Both the position numbers and the translations under genes were made by a program. Shown here in pieces: positions 11,724-23,600 of a stretch of DNA of 64,000 nucleotides. The stretch is from contig JASEVX010000011.1 of the NCBI GenBank assembly GCA_031761405.1, forward strand, positions 29,171,067 through 29,235,066. The letters run 5' to 3'. The stretch's first letter is position 1. The number at the start of each line of letters is the position of its first letter. The notes beneath the pieces were generated by a model that had not been told where the DNA came from, ran no database searches, and saw only the letters and a list, made by a program, of their open reading frames with translations. The DNA is from Serripes groenlandicus. Taxonomy: Eukaryota; Mollusca; Bivalvia; Cardiida; Cardiidae.

Positions 11724-12331
11724 AATGATTGTTATAAACAATATCACAGATAGCTTTGTAACCTCAATTACACTTTCGTACATTTACACGTTAGAGAATT
11801 AGAGAACCAATTATACAGTATCCACTGGATTGATTGACAGAGCAGGATAGGGCCTGATAAGGATCGCTCTATATTGCCTTAAAAAATAAATTTGCCACAA
11901 ACATGGATATGCTTGTGATATATCCGACTTGAGCCCTGCCCTGCTGTGCCAAATAGATGTATTTGAAAGACAAACACTCTTTGTTGAGACATATTTTGCA
12001 ATTAACCATATCCCTGTTAGGATGAATTGAGCTACGTCTCAATGCAATGAAGACGTTTCGAGACACCCAAATTAATGGTAAATATAATAACGACTTCACA
12101 CTTGTAAAGTCGTGTTTTTTTTTGCAACAGAAGTTCGTCAATGTTTTCAACATGATTGAATAATTGCACTTTTAATTATAAAGATTGTTTTCATCATTTT
12201 GCAGAGATGTTTTCAAATTGATCAGCTGCTGATTTGTTTTAAGCTAGAAATGGTTAAAAGAAGATGAAGCCACATATATCTAATTATATATCTTTCCACA
12301 AGCAACAAACCTGCAGCAGACGAAAGTATGA

Positions 12332-12561
12332 TTAACCCTTTCCCTCATATAGACGCTTTTCGACGCCTCTGCAGCAGACGACTTTTTGAAAACATACTGA
12401 CAAAAGAAGAATTTACACAAAATATGCAATTTCTCCTTTTGCCACAATGTTTTCCACTTTTAGTCATAAGTTATCCATTCAATTATGGAGATTTTCTATG
12501 TTTTGACAAAATATGTTCAAAGTCGTCTGCTGCAGAATTGTTGTATGAGGGAAAGGGTTAA
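12332..12561 (+). mobile_element. TTAA-CCCTTTCCC MITE, complete
   Basis: TTAACCCTTTCCCTCATA and TATGAGGGAAAGGGTTAA termini, perfect subterminal arms. Central stem is partly mismatched (TTTACAC/TATGCAAT). Confidence 0.93.
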
Positions 12562-12683
12562 AAAAAAATTGAAAATAATGTGGCAAAACGGAAAATTATC
12601 ATATGAGAAAATTTTCCTTTTGCTACAATGTTTTCAAAAGAAAATCGGCTGCAAGTGCTTCTACATGTGGTTAAGAGTTAAAA
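12558..12683. mobile_element. MITE half, abutting
   Basis: From the shared TTAA: TGAAAATAATGTGGCAAAAC, a hairpin, TTCCTTTTGCTACAATG and ACATGTGGTTAAGAGTTAA. Confidence 0.5.
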
Positions 12684-13097
12684 GTCCTCATTATGCTAAT
12701 TTTTGCTAAAATATCATCTTTCACATATAAATGAAAATGATCTCTCATAATTGGTAAGGTAACAATTCACACACATAATAAACTGATAGCAGTTCTTATG
12801 AAACATTCAACAAAATCAGCAATCACAACTAATAACACTACAACTGCATTTAGTCAAGATTCACTCAAACAGTCTATCTAAGTTATCCGAGTATATCACA
12901 ATACAAAATTCCTTTCCTATGTAAAATGCATTTTGTCTACTTAAAATTCACTAAATTAAAATAAAACAAATGTGTCAACTGCCAATATAGAAGTAAGTGA
13001 AAGCAGGATGAACAGACAGACAGTTCTGATACTTAAACTGTAAATCAGATGTTTAGATGACGAAGAGTTGACAGCATTTTTTCTTACAATATTTCTT

Positions 13098-13180
13098 TTA
13101 GTTTCCCCAATCGAACCCTATGATGTGACTGAGACGATTCTTTTGAGTAGCCACAACATAGGATTTGAAGGTCAACTAGA
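13098..13180. mobile_element. ACCCTATG foldback element fragment
   Basis: CGAACCCTATGATGTGACTG, GAGACGATTCTTTTGAGTAG and CCACAACATAGGATTTGAAG: a palindromic core seen also near 19.9, 27.4, 29.3, 35.5, 45.3 and 51.3 kb. Confidence 0.55.
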
Positions 13181-13475
13181 AAGATTTAATAGCATGAATA
13201 GCTCCTTATTATCAAGAGCTCTGGTCAGAATTAGTAAATTGGAAGCACAATATTGGTAGAGAATTAAAACCATGACAGCAAAATCGAAATTTGCTTCAAC
13301 AAATTTTTACTTTTCCTTCAATATTTGTGAAGGTTCGTCAGCTGCAGAGATACCAAAACTGGTTTGTATAATGGAAACGGTTAAAATCACCATTTAATGT
13401 TGTTTATGTTGATGTTTTTATCTACAGGGTAGATGTACATTGGATACACTAGGAAAGGATAACAATCAAATGCAT

Positions 13476-13673
13476 TTAACCCTTTCCCACCTGCAGAGGC
13501 GTTTTGACGTAATAGCAGCAGATGACTTTTAAAAACATAATTTCTCCTTTTGCCACATAGATTTCTACTTTATTTAACAATAAAGCTATCTTTTATGGAG
13601 ATTTTTACAGGTTTTTGTCACTATGTTTTTAAAGTCGTCTGCTGCAGATTTGTTGTATGTGGTAAAGGGTTAA
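13476..13673 (+). mobile_element. TTAA-CCCTTTCCC MITE, left hairpin arm deleted
   Basis: TTAA both ends, CCCTTTCCCACCTG and ATGTGGTAAAGGG termini. Only the right arm of the central hairpin remains (AATTTCTCCTTTTGCCACA). Confidence 0.9.
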
Positions 13674-13862
13674 ACACACTCTACATTTTCTAACCAAACT
13701 TGGGCAGTGACTCTAGACTAATAACTAGACTAAGTAAGCTATCATTTACAATTAGTGGATGCGGATTGAAAAAAATGACAATGAATTATAACCTGATGAA
13801 CTCACTGTTTCATGGGGAGTGAAATTTCTTTTGAGTGATTTATTTATTTTCACTGTTTACTC

Positions 13863-14094
13863 TTAACACTTTCCCTCATATAGACGCTTTCTGACGCCTC
13901 TGCAGCACAGCCTTTTGAAATCATAGTGATAAAAGAAGAAATTGCTCAAAACAAGCAATTTCTCCTTTTGCCACAATGTTTTCCAATTTTTAAGTTTTTA
14001 AGGTTATCCATTCAATTATACAGATTTTCTATTTTTTGACAAAATATGTTCAAAGTCGTCTGCTGCAGATTTGTCGTATGAGGGAAAGGATTAA
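13863..14094 (+). mobile_element. TTAA-CCCTTTCCC MITE, complete
   Basis: TTAA both ends. Hairpin GAAATTGCTC/AAGCAATTTC; termini CACTTTCCCTCATA and TATGAGGGAAAGGA. Confidence 0.92.
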
Positions 14095-14222
14095 ACTCAT
14101 AAAACTTAAGGTCCACATGTATTTAGTTAGTAAAAGCATGACATATGCAGAAACATTGGGGTTTTGTTTATAATGTTCCGGTTTTTTAACAGATGGGTAA
14201 AAACATATAGATATAAATTAGA

Positions 14223-14415
14223 TTTATTTTATTTTCTTGAACAGCAAAAGAGCTTTTTTCAAGCATTGCATGAAAAGTACACTTTTGGTGCTGACACAAT
14301 ATCTCGAAACATTTAGTGACAAATTAGTAAATTGTTTGTTTTGTGTACATATGATCACAATGAGCATGTTCCTCTTTTATCAAAATGTTTTCAAAAGTTG
14401 TACATAACATTTAAT
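14223..14415 (-). promoter_or_regulatory. Candidate polyadenylation signals
   Basis: On the minus strand there is an ATTAAA at 14410-14415 and an AATAAA at 14223-14228, about 200 and 390 nt past the stop codon. Either would give a normal 3' UTR. No cDNA evidence; AT-rich DNA produces these hexamers by chance. Confidence 0.3.
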
Positions 14416-14612
14416 GGATTAATTTGTATGATAATTATAGTAAACTAATAAAAAATTCTCCATCTTGTAAAATTAAAACTTTCACATATTTCATGAAGCA
14501 ATTGATACAGTCATGCAGTATAGTTGTAAATACAGTTTGTTGTGAGGTGATCAATACATGCAATTCATCTTCTCCGTTTGTTGCAATTCTTTAACTCCAG
14601 TTGGTCATACAT

Positions 14613-14642
14613 TTAATCTTCTACTTGAATTTCAGAATAGTC
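14613..14642 (-). CDS. FHAD1: Exon 26, terminal exon with stop
   Basis: Acceptor TTCTCTTTTCAG, then DYSEIQVED and TAA. Phase 0 in agrees with the preceding exons. The intron before it is about 4.6 kb and carries the minisatellite and several MITEs. Confidence 0.65.
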   Translation of the reverse strand, partial: DYSEIQVED

Positions 14643-17600
14643 CTGAAAAGAGAATGGAATAAAGCCATTATCAAATAAGCAATTAGCCATACTCAATGAG
14701 CATACTCAATATAAGTTTTTATTGCAATCAATGTGAAAAACGTTATTATAAACTAGCCAATTTCAGATTTTTCAAAACTGAAAACATACAGGCAATCAAT
14801 GTCAAATGAAATTATTTTAAACTTATAAACCCTTTCCCATTTGCAGATGACTTTGTGGCAAAAGAAAAAAATGGTTTCCTTTTTCCATAATATTTTCAAC
14901 TCTATTCAATAAATATCCTTTTATTTGTAGAGATTGTCCATATTTCTATCTAAATGCTTACAAAGTCATCTACTGTAGATTTGTTGTATAAGGGAAACAG
15001 TTAAATAAACAATCAGGGTCTGTAATCACCCAATATTTCTTTTCCATCTAAATATCACAGTTGCAAACTTTTTGATTGACTAAACCATAAGGGCTAATTA
15101 AACTGTTATAAGCCCATCAGAAATTGTATTACAAAGGGAACTTAAAATTTGAATGAAAGTGATACATGTATTTAGAATGACTGGTGAATTTGAGCCAATA
15201 ATTCAGAGGAAATGGAGGGAAAACCTAAACAAAAGACATTTCAATTAGAAATAGAAAGTGTGAAGGACATTTGGCTCAAAGGTCCTGGGTTATAATTCAG
15301 TAATGAGCATTGGCAAACCTTCAGGATCTTGGTACAATCTTAACCCTGTCCCACCTGCAAACGTAGTTCAACGCATCTGCAGCAGATGATTTTTGAAAAC
15401 AGTGTGGCAAAAGGAGAAAATGCTTATAAACCCTTTTGCCACAATGTTTTCAAACCTTTTCTATAATTCTAATGTTATTTATAGAGATTTTCCACACAAT
15501 ATATTGCCTAGATATTTTAAAAATCGTCTGCTGTAGATTTGTTGTATGTTGGAAAGGGTTAACTGCCAGAATAAGTGTTTGTCTATCAAGAAATCTAGCT
15601 TTAACCCTAATCCTTCTGATTCTACAAATGACATCAACATTGAACTAAACTTGAGATTGATGTAGACCAAGATCAGCCTGCACAGTCATGAAACTATTCA
15701 CTTTTGGAGAAACCTGTATGGGACTAAATGAACAAAAGCATAGAATACTTTGATTTGTTGGTAAGTCCAAATTGTCTCAATAACTATAGCAAAAGTTAGA
15801 CATAAAATACTTTACAATTTATATTCAATATTATCATTCTAAAAACATTCAATTCAGGGAAAGTAATATTGGTGTGCTTTTTTTAAATATATTTGTAGAA
15901 ATTAAATTAATTTGATAAATGTTAGTTTAGTGTAAGGGAACTTCAAACAAAACTGTACACAATGTTAGTACCGATCTTCATCGATTTCCTTAAACAAACA
16001 ACTTTTAGCACATCATGCAGCTTCAGACACACTAAATTAACCATCTCCCACATACAGACTCTTTCTGACGCCTTGGAAGCAGACAACTTTTGAAAACATT
16101 GCAGCAAAAGTTGAAATTGCTCAAAAACAAGCAATTTCTTCTTTTGCCACAATATTTTCAACTCTATTCGATAATTAAACTCTCATCTATGAAGATTTTT
16201 CACATTTTTGATTAGATCATTTCAAATACGTCTGCTGCAGAATGGGATTGGGTTAAAAGACCATATCATTGTGTTCCAATGGGTGGTCTTTATAAACAGG
16301 TTCCAATGTATTAGAAACTAAACACAGGGTCTGCAGCAAAAGTTGAAATTGCTCAAAAAAAAGCAATTTCTTCTTTTGCCAAAATGTTTTCAACCTATAA
16401 GATAATTAAACTCTCATGTATGGAGATTTTTCATATTTTTTATTAGATCATTTTAAATACGTCTGCTGCAGATTGGGATTGGGTTAAAAGACCATATCAT
16501 TGTGTTCCAATGGGTGGTCTTCATAAACAGGTTCCACTGTATTAGAAACTAAACACAGGGTCTTACCAGGGTTTTACTATACATTTCTCATCTGTACTGT
16601 TGGAAGGAAATCAAACGTAAATTATAAACAAATCTTCTTTTATTAACCCTTTCCCTCAAACGAGAATTCTGCAGCAGACGACTTTTAACATACTTTGTCA
16701 ACAAATAGGAAATCTCTATAATTGAATGGATAACCTAAAAGTGGAAAACATTGTGGCAAAAGGAGAAATTGCTTGTTTTGAGCAATTTCTTCTTTTGTCA
16801 CTATGTTTTCAAAAAGCTGTCTGCTGCTGAGGTGTCAGAAAGTGTCTATATGAGGGAAAGTGTTAAGTTCTTCTTGATTAACCCTTTCCCACATACAGAC
16901 GATTTATGACGCCTCTGCAGCAGACGACTTTTGAAAACATTGTTGCAAAAGGAGAAATTGCTCAAAATGAGCAATTTCTCCTTTTGCCACAATGTTTTCA
17001 ACACTTTTCAATGATTACACTTTCATAAAAAAAAATGGCCTTAATGTTCACAAAGTCATCTGCTGCAGAATTGTTGTATGTGGGAAAGGGTTAAAATGTT
17101 TTGAAATAACCTTTTAGTGAAGAAAGGAGGGGAAGAATATTCTATATATAATTGTTGAATCCCTTTCCCCCATAAAAACAAATCAGCAGCAGACAACTTT
17201 GAAAATTTGGTGGGAAATATGTACAATCCATACTATTAAAGGTTTTATTATTGAATAGAGTTGAAAACATTGTGGCAAATGAGAAATTATCAGCAATTTC
17301 TCATTTTGCAACAAAGTTTTCAAAAGCGTCTGGATGTGGGAAAGGTTCAGTAAGTATAGGGAGGAGGATTAGTTTAATCAATGATTATACATGTTCACAT
17401 ATGTACAGGCTTTCTAGAGCTTGGTCCTGTTAACCTTTTCCCACTTATAGACACATTTTGACATATATATGCAGCAGACGACTTTGGAAAACAGCCTGAC
17501 AAAAGGATAAATTGCTCATTATGAACAATTTCACCTTTAGTTACACTGTTTTCAACTCTTTTAATTGACTAGTTTGACTTTTATTTAAAAAATATTTCTT

Positions 17601-20600
17601 CATATTTTTGCCTAGACATTTTCTGCTAGACATCGGCTGCAGATTTGTTGTATGTGGGAAAGGGTTAAATTGTTTTTGGTTTAACCAGGGGATGATCATT
17701 TGGCGTATTATGCGGACATTATTAATTACAACAGATATGTTTATCCTAACAATACCAGTACAATTGATATATTTATCCTAACAATACCAGTACAATCAAT
17801 ATGTGTATCCTAACAATACCAGTACAATCTGTATGTTTATCCTAACAATACCAGTACAATTGGTATGTTTATCCTAACAATATCACTACAAATGGTATGT
17901 TTATCCTAACAATACCAGTACAATCAATATATTTATCCTAAAAATACCAGTACAATCGGTGTGTTTATCCTAACAATACCAGTACAATCAGTATGTTTAT
18001 CCTAACAATACCAGTACAATTGGTATGTTTATCCTAACAATACCAGTACAATCAACATGTTTATCCTAAAAATACCAGTACAATCAGTGTGTTTATCCTA
18101 ACAATACCAGTACAATTGATATGTTTATCCTAAAAATACCAGTTCAATGGATATGTTTATCCTAACAATACCAGTACAATCAGTATGTTTATCCTTACAA
18201 AAGCGGATTAGGTTGTAATGTTATCCTCACAATGATGAGCTTTAACCCTTTCCGACATACAACAGAACTGCAGCAGACAACTTTGAAAATATCTCAACAA
18301 TAATATGGAAAATCTCCCTAAATGAAGATATACTTATTGAATAGAGTTGAAAACATTGGGTCAAAGTTTTGTTACCAAGTTTTCAAAAAGTTGTCTGCTG
18401 CAGAGGCCTCAGAAAGTGTCTACATGAGGGAAAGGGTTAAAGAGGTAATCTGCTGTTACAATTTTTAAATGCTTTGATATGACATGCCCAGGGATCAAAC
18501 CAATACACCTCTGAGTTGTATTACGAAGAAGAGAAAGTTAATAATGACAAGATATATTAACAAGAGATTAAAAAGATACTTGGGAAATAATTGCATGCTT
18601 TTTTTAATTAATTACTGTTATCAGCTGCTCTCAAGAAATTAAGAAATTAACGACACAACAGTCGTCTCTTCTTATTGTGTTCTTCTGAACAACAAGAACA
18701 AAACAAAACCACTACATGTTATCATCAGGAGCAACTAAAAGTTTACCCTTTCCCACATACAGACGCTTTCTGATGCCTATTTAGCAGACAAGATTTGAAA
18801 ACATTGTGACAAAAGGAGAAATGAGCAATTTCTCCATTTGCAACAATGTTTTCTAATCTATTTAATACTTTAACTCCGATTCATTGCGATTTTTTCAATT
18901 ATTTGCCAGGATGTTTTCAAAGTTGTCTGCTGTGCATTGGTTGTATATGGGAAAGGGTTAAAGCAACCTTGACTTTTATTTGATTTTTTTTTTCCTTTAT
19001 TCCATAATATTTTCAAAAGTCGTCTGTTCAGGTGATTGGTTAAATAAATGTTATTCCTTCATACAACCACAATAGTTCTCTTTGCTAATATCGCATTTAA
19101 AAATGCAATTGACATCATTTTCCTAATTTCATTAAAAACAGCTTTGAATCTAGTTTGATTCTTTCAAATCTAGTCTACTGAGTGCGGTCTTACTTACATC
19201 GCGTCTACCCAAACTACGACTACGCTGAATAATAAATAAAACATAAGAATGTTAATTAACATAAACAATACTGTGTATAACTGATAACTCTTTCCCACAT
19301 ATGACAAATCAGAAGCAGATGACTTTGAAAAAAACGAGGGAAAAAAAGTGAAAATCTCTATAAGAGAAAATATGATTATTTAATAGAGTTGAAATCATTG
19401 TGGAAACAGGAGTAATTGCTCGGTATGAGCAATTTCTCCTTTTTCCTCAATTATTTCAAATCTATTTTAAAATTTTAAAATTCCTTTCATTTATAGCAAT
19501 TTTCATATTTTTGTCTTTATTTCTAAAGGTCGTCTGCAACAGATTTGTTGTATGTGGGTAAGGGATAATAGATCAATCAAAATCATAGATAAGATGGTGT
19601 ATCCCTCTACTCAACAATATCTCTCTTTATACTCTTTAACCCTTTCTCTCATACGACAATTCTGCAGCAGACGACTTTGAACATATTTTGTCAAAAAATG
19701 GAAAACCACTATAATTGAATGGATAACCTATGACTAAAAGTGGAAAACATTGTGGCAGAAGAAGAAATTGCTTGTTTTGAGCAATTTCTTCTTTTGTCAC
19801 TATGATTTCAAAAAGCTGTCTGCTGCAGAGGCGTCAGAAAGCGTCTATATGATGGAAAGGGTTAAATCCCTATATGGTGGGAAACATATACTCAAATGAA
19901 TCCTCCCATTGAGACGATTCTTTTGAGTAGCCAGACCATATGGTTCTGAAGTCAAAATAGGACCCGAAATATCCCCCTCATCTAATGCTTTGTTAACTTA
20001 ATCATAATAAGAAAAATAACCAATGATCGAACCAAAAAAAAAAAAAATTTATATCTGATTACTTTTCATTTTCAAAGACACATTAATTACATGCACTTAA
20101 CTTTTCACATTAATAAACACTTTTTAGTTATAATTTCAATTACAAGTAAAACTAAACAATGTATGAAGATGGTATAATATGGAAAAAAGTTCACCCATCA
20201 GGTAAATGTAAATATGTATAGGATGCACTTTTGATGCAAATTTGATGTATGCGTGAAATGGTTAAACGTTTTCTATAGAACTAAGGTAAACATTTACCTG
20301 GCTATGTTGTAGAGTATATAGCTTATTCTGACTTTCAAACAAGTTTCTTTCTTTATCTGTCAATTCTGTTTTTAATGTTTTTATTTCGTAATTCTTTCGT
20401 TTCACTAAATCCCGCTGGTTCTTTTTGCGAATTACTGCCTTTGGATCATCGGGCTTACACCGATGTGATGTTGGAGCGAGATGAACTTTTTCATTCTCAA
20501 GGTGGAATGTCTGGAAAAGAAAAAAGCATTTAGATTTTTTTTTATTTGGGTTCAATTGTGAGTCAATTTAACCAGACTTTTGCGGTCGAAATGTTTTAAA

Positions 20601-23600
20601 GGGATGTTCACCGTACAGTAGCCAAAAAGAAGTGTGGGCACTGTAGAAAAGTTTTTATTGAAATAGGCAAATGTCATGTGTGAATAACTTTGTAATATTG
20701 CAGGTTCTATTGAAACATGCCTCTGGGAACACAAATATTTATAGGTTTGATTCAGCAGATAATTTTACAAAGTAAACAAAATTCCGTTTCTTCTATGAGA
20801 TGGCCGGGGAGACCGCGATACACATACATGTCATCATGCTCAGTATCCGATTTCAAGCCTTGTTTTCGCTTTCCCCATTGGATTTTGCCACGGTTTTCAA
20901 AGTGGTCTGCTGTAGATTTGTTGTATATGGGAAAGGGTTAACCCCACAATGCTGAGTGCCAAGGAGGGAAAACCATTACTATCATCATTACAAAGTCTTT
21001 GCTATGAGCCAGCGGGGGATCCAACCCGATACCTCTTGACCCACAGGCTGATGCTCTTCCTTTACAGCACAGAGGCGGTCTCAGATCAGCTTGTACAGAA
21101 AACAAGAAACCGCTGAAGACGGTAAGGCCGGATTGTCGGCAACTTGACCTTAAAAATTGACAAACCAAGGTCAAGGTCAAAGTAACCATAGAAATCAATA
21201 GAACTTGTTACTGGTTACCTTCAGGCAAAGTTTCAAGTTTGTAACCCTTTCCAGTGCTGAGATTTTGCCTCAACCTGAAACTTTAACCAAAATGTTGACG
21301 GACAGACAGACAGACAGACAGATGGAGAGACGGAGAGACATCGCCAATCTATAGACCGGAATTGCTAGAGCAATCCGGTCAAAAACAAGCTATTTAAGGA
21401 GATACTTTAGCACTTGACTTCCAAGAATTACTTGAAGTTACATGCATAACACTAATAACACTAACCTTCCTCTGTTTAATTGCAGTATTCAAACGTTTTT
21501 CCTGGTCCAATTTATCTCTTGTCTGTGTCAATGACTCACGCAGGTAATGGGATTCTTCCAATTTGGATCTTACATCATTCTGTAAAATAAAACATTTTGT
21601 CAGATCCTATATTAACCCTTTCCCACACGCAACATATCTTCAGAAATATGAAACATATCTGTATATGAAAGTTTACATATTGAATTGGATTGAAAACATT
21701 CTAGCAAATGGAGAAAATGCTCATTATGGGCAATTTCTCTTATTGTCAAAATGTTTTCAATAAACGTTTGCTACAGGGTTGTCAAAACACGTCTGTATGC
21801 TGGAAAGGGTAATTAAACCTTTTTCTCATATAGACACATTCTGACGCCTCTGCAGCAGACGGCTTTTTGAAAACATTTATAGAGATTCTCCCTGTTTTGT
21901 CAAGATATTTTCAAAGTCGCCTGCTTCAGATTTGTTGTATGTGGGAAAGGGTTAAAGAGATCTAGATAAGGTGTGTTTTCCATGTTCTTACATCCAGATA
22001 CTTTAACCCTTTCCCTCAAACAGACGCTTACTTGCACCTCTGCAGTAGACGACGTCTAAAAACAGTGTGACAAAATGAGCAATTTCTATTTTTGCCACAG
22101 TGTTTTCAAGAATTGTTCTTTCATATATATAGAGAACTCTCATATTTCTACGTACATGTATATGTTTTCAAAGTCTTCTGCTACAGATTTTTTGTATGTG
22201 GGAAAGGGTGAAACCCTTAGTTGAGTGTACTCATTAGAATATTTTGGCTTTGGCTTTGATGGGGCGATTAAGAGAGATACTGTAAGGAAATTGTGCCTCC
22301 TGAAATCATTTCTAAACAGGAAAAAAAATATGTCTGAAACACTTACAGCTAATGATTCTACTTGAACTGACTTTCTGTCGGCTAATTCCTGGGCTTGTCT
22401 GAAGAAAAAAAAAAGCATTGAAAATAAATTTACATATTAATTAACCCTTTCCCTCATATAGACGCTTTCTGACCCCTCTGCAGCAGATGGCTTTTTGAAA
22501 ACATGGCGACAAAAGAAGAAATTGCTCAAAACCACCAATTTCTCCTTTTGTCACAATTTTGTTCAACTCTATTCAATTATTGTACTTTCATTTTTAAAGG
22601 GAGTTTCCATATTTTGGTCAATATGTTTTCAATGACGTCTGCTTCAGATTTGTTGTGTGTGGGAAAGGGTTAAAATCAAAAAATATAATAGCCCCGTCTA
22701 GCAATTTGGAGTCTAAATGCATCTGCTTCGAGTGAAGATGCAGGAGAGCATGTACATTGCAGCCTCTCCAGAGCCTTTACTATCCATCCACATGCAATTT
22801 AGTCCTAGATGAATCTTTTGACATACAAATTTAACTGTAAGCTAGTTTTATCCAATTTATCTTTCTATGATCCTGTTACACATGATTATGAAGCTATGAC
22901 AATCAACCAGCTGCAAAAACACATCAATTAAATGACAAGTGATGCTTATGCAGCATAAAATATGCAAGTGAAAACTTGAACAGAAAATGAGAACTTGTCT
23001 ACATTGTATAAAGATGAGTTTGTCCTTCAATTTTACTGATTTTACATTATTTCTATCAGATTAAATACTACACTACTAAGATGAGAGAAAGCGTCAATCG
23101 GGTCAATTATCCCTTTCCAAGAACAAACAAATCACAGACGATTTAAAATATTCAGGCAAAAATACAGAAACCATCGTTCTATAAATTAACATACTTATAA
23201 TCTATTTAATAAAGTTGAACATGCATGTAAATGCAGCCATCATGTTCAGTAATTTCTCCTTCACACAATGTTTTTAAAATTCAAAAGCTGCACCTACCTC
23301 AAAATGCATCTGCATGAGGGAAGGGTTATTAACCCCCATTTCCCACATACAACAAATCTGCAGCAGACAACTTAAAAAACATCTCGACAAAACCCCAGAA
23401 ACGCTCTATAAATGAAGGTTTAATTACTGTGAACAGTACAAAACATTGTGGTGAAAGGAGAAATTGCTTGTTTTAAGCATTTTCTCCTTTTGTCACAATG
23501 TTTTCAAAATTTGTCTGCTGCAGAGGCATCTGAAAGCATCTGTATGTGTTAAAGGGTTAAAACATTAACTTTTTCAGCGCCAAAGGCAATATTGAGGTTT

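Noticed and set aside
17735..18197. Array resembling CRISPR repeats
   Set aside because: Units are contiguous 32-bp repeats with no unique spacers, in an animal intron.
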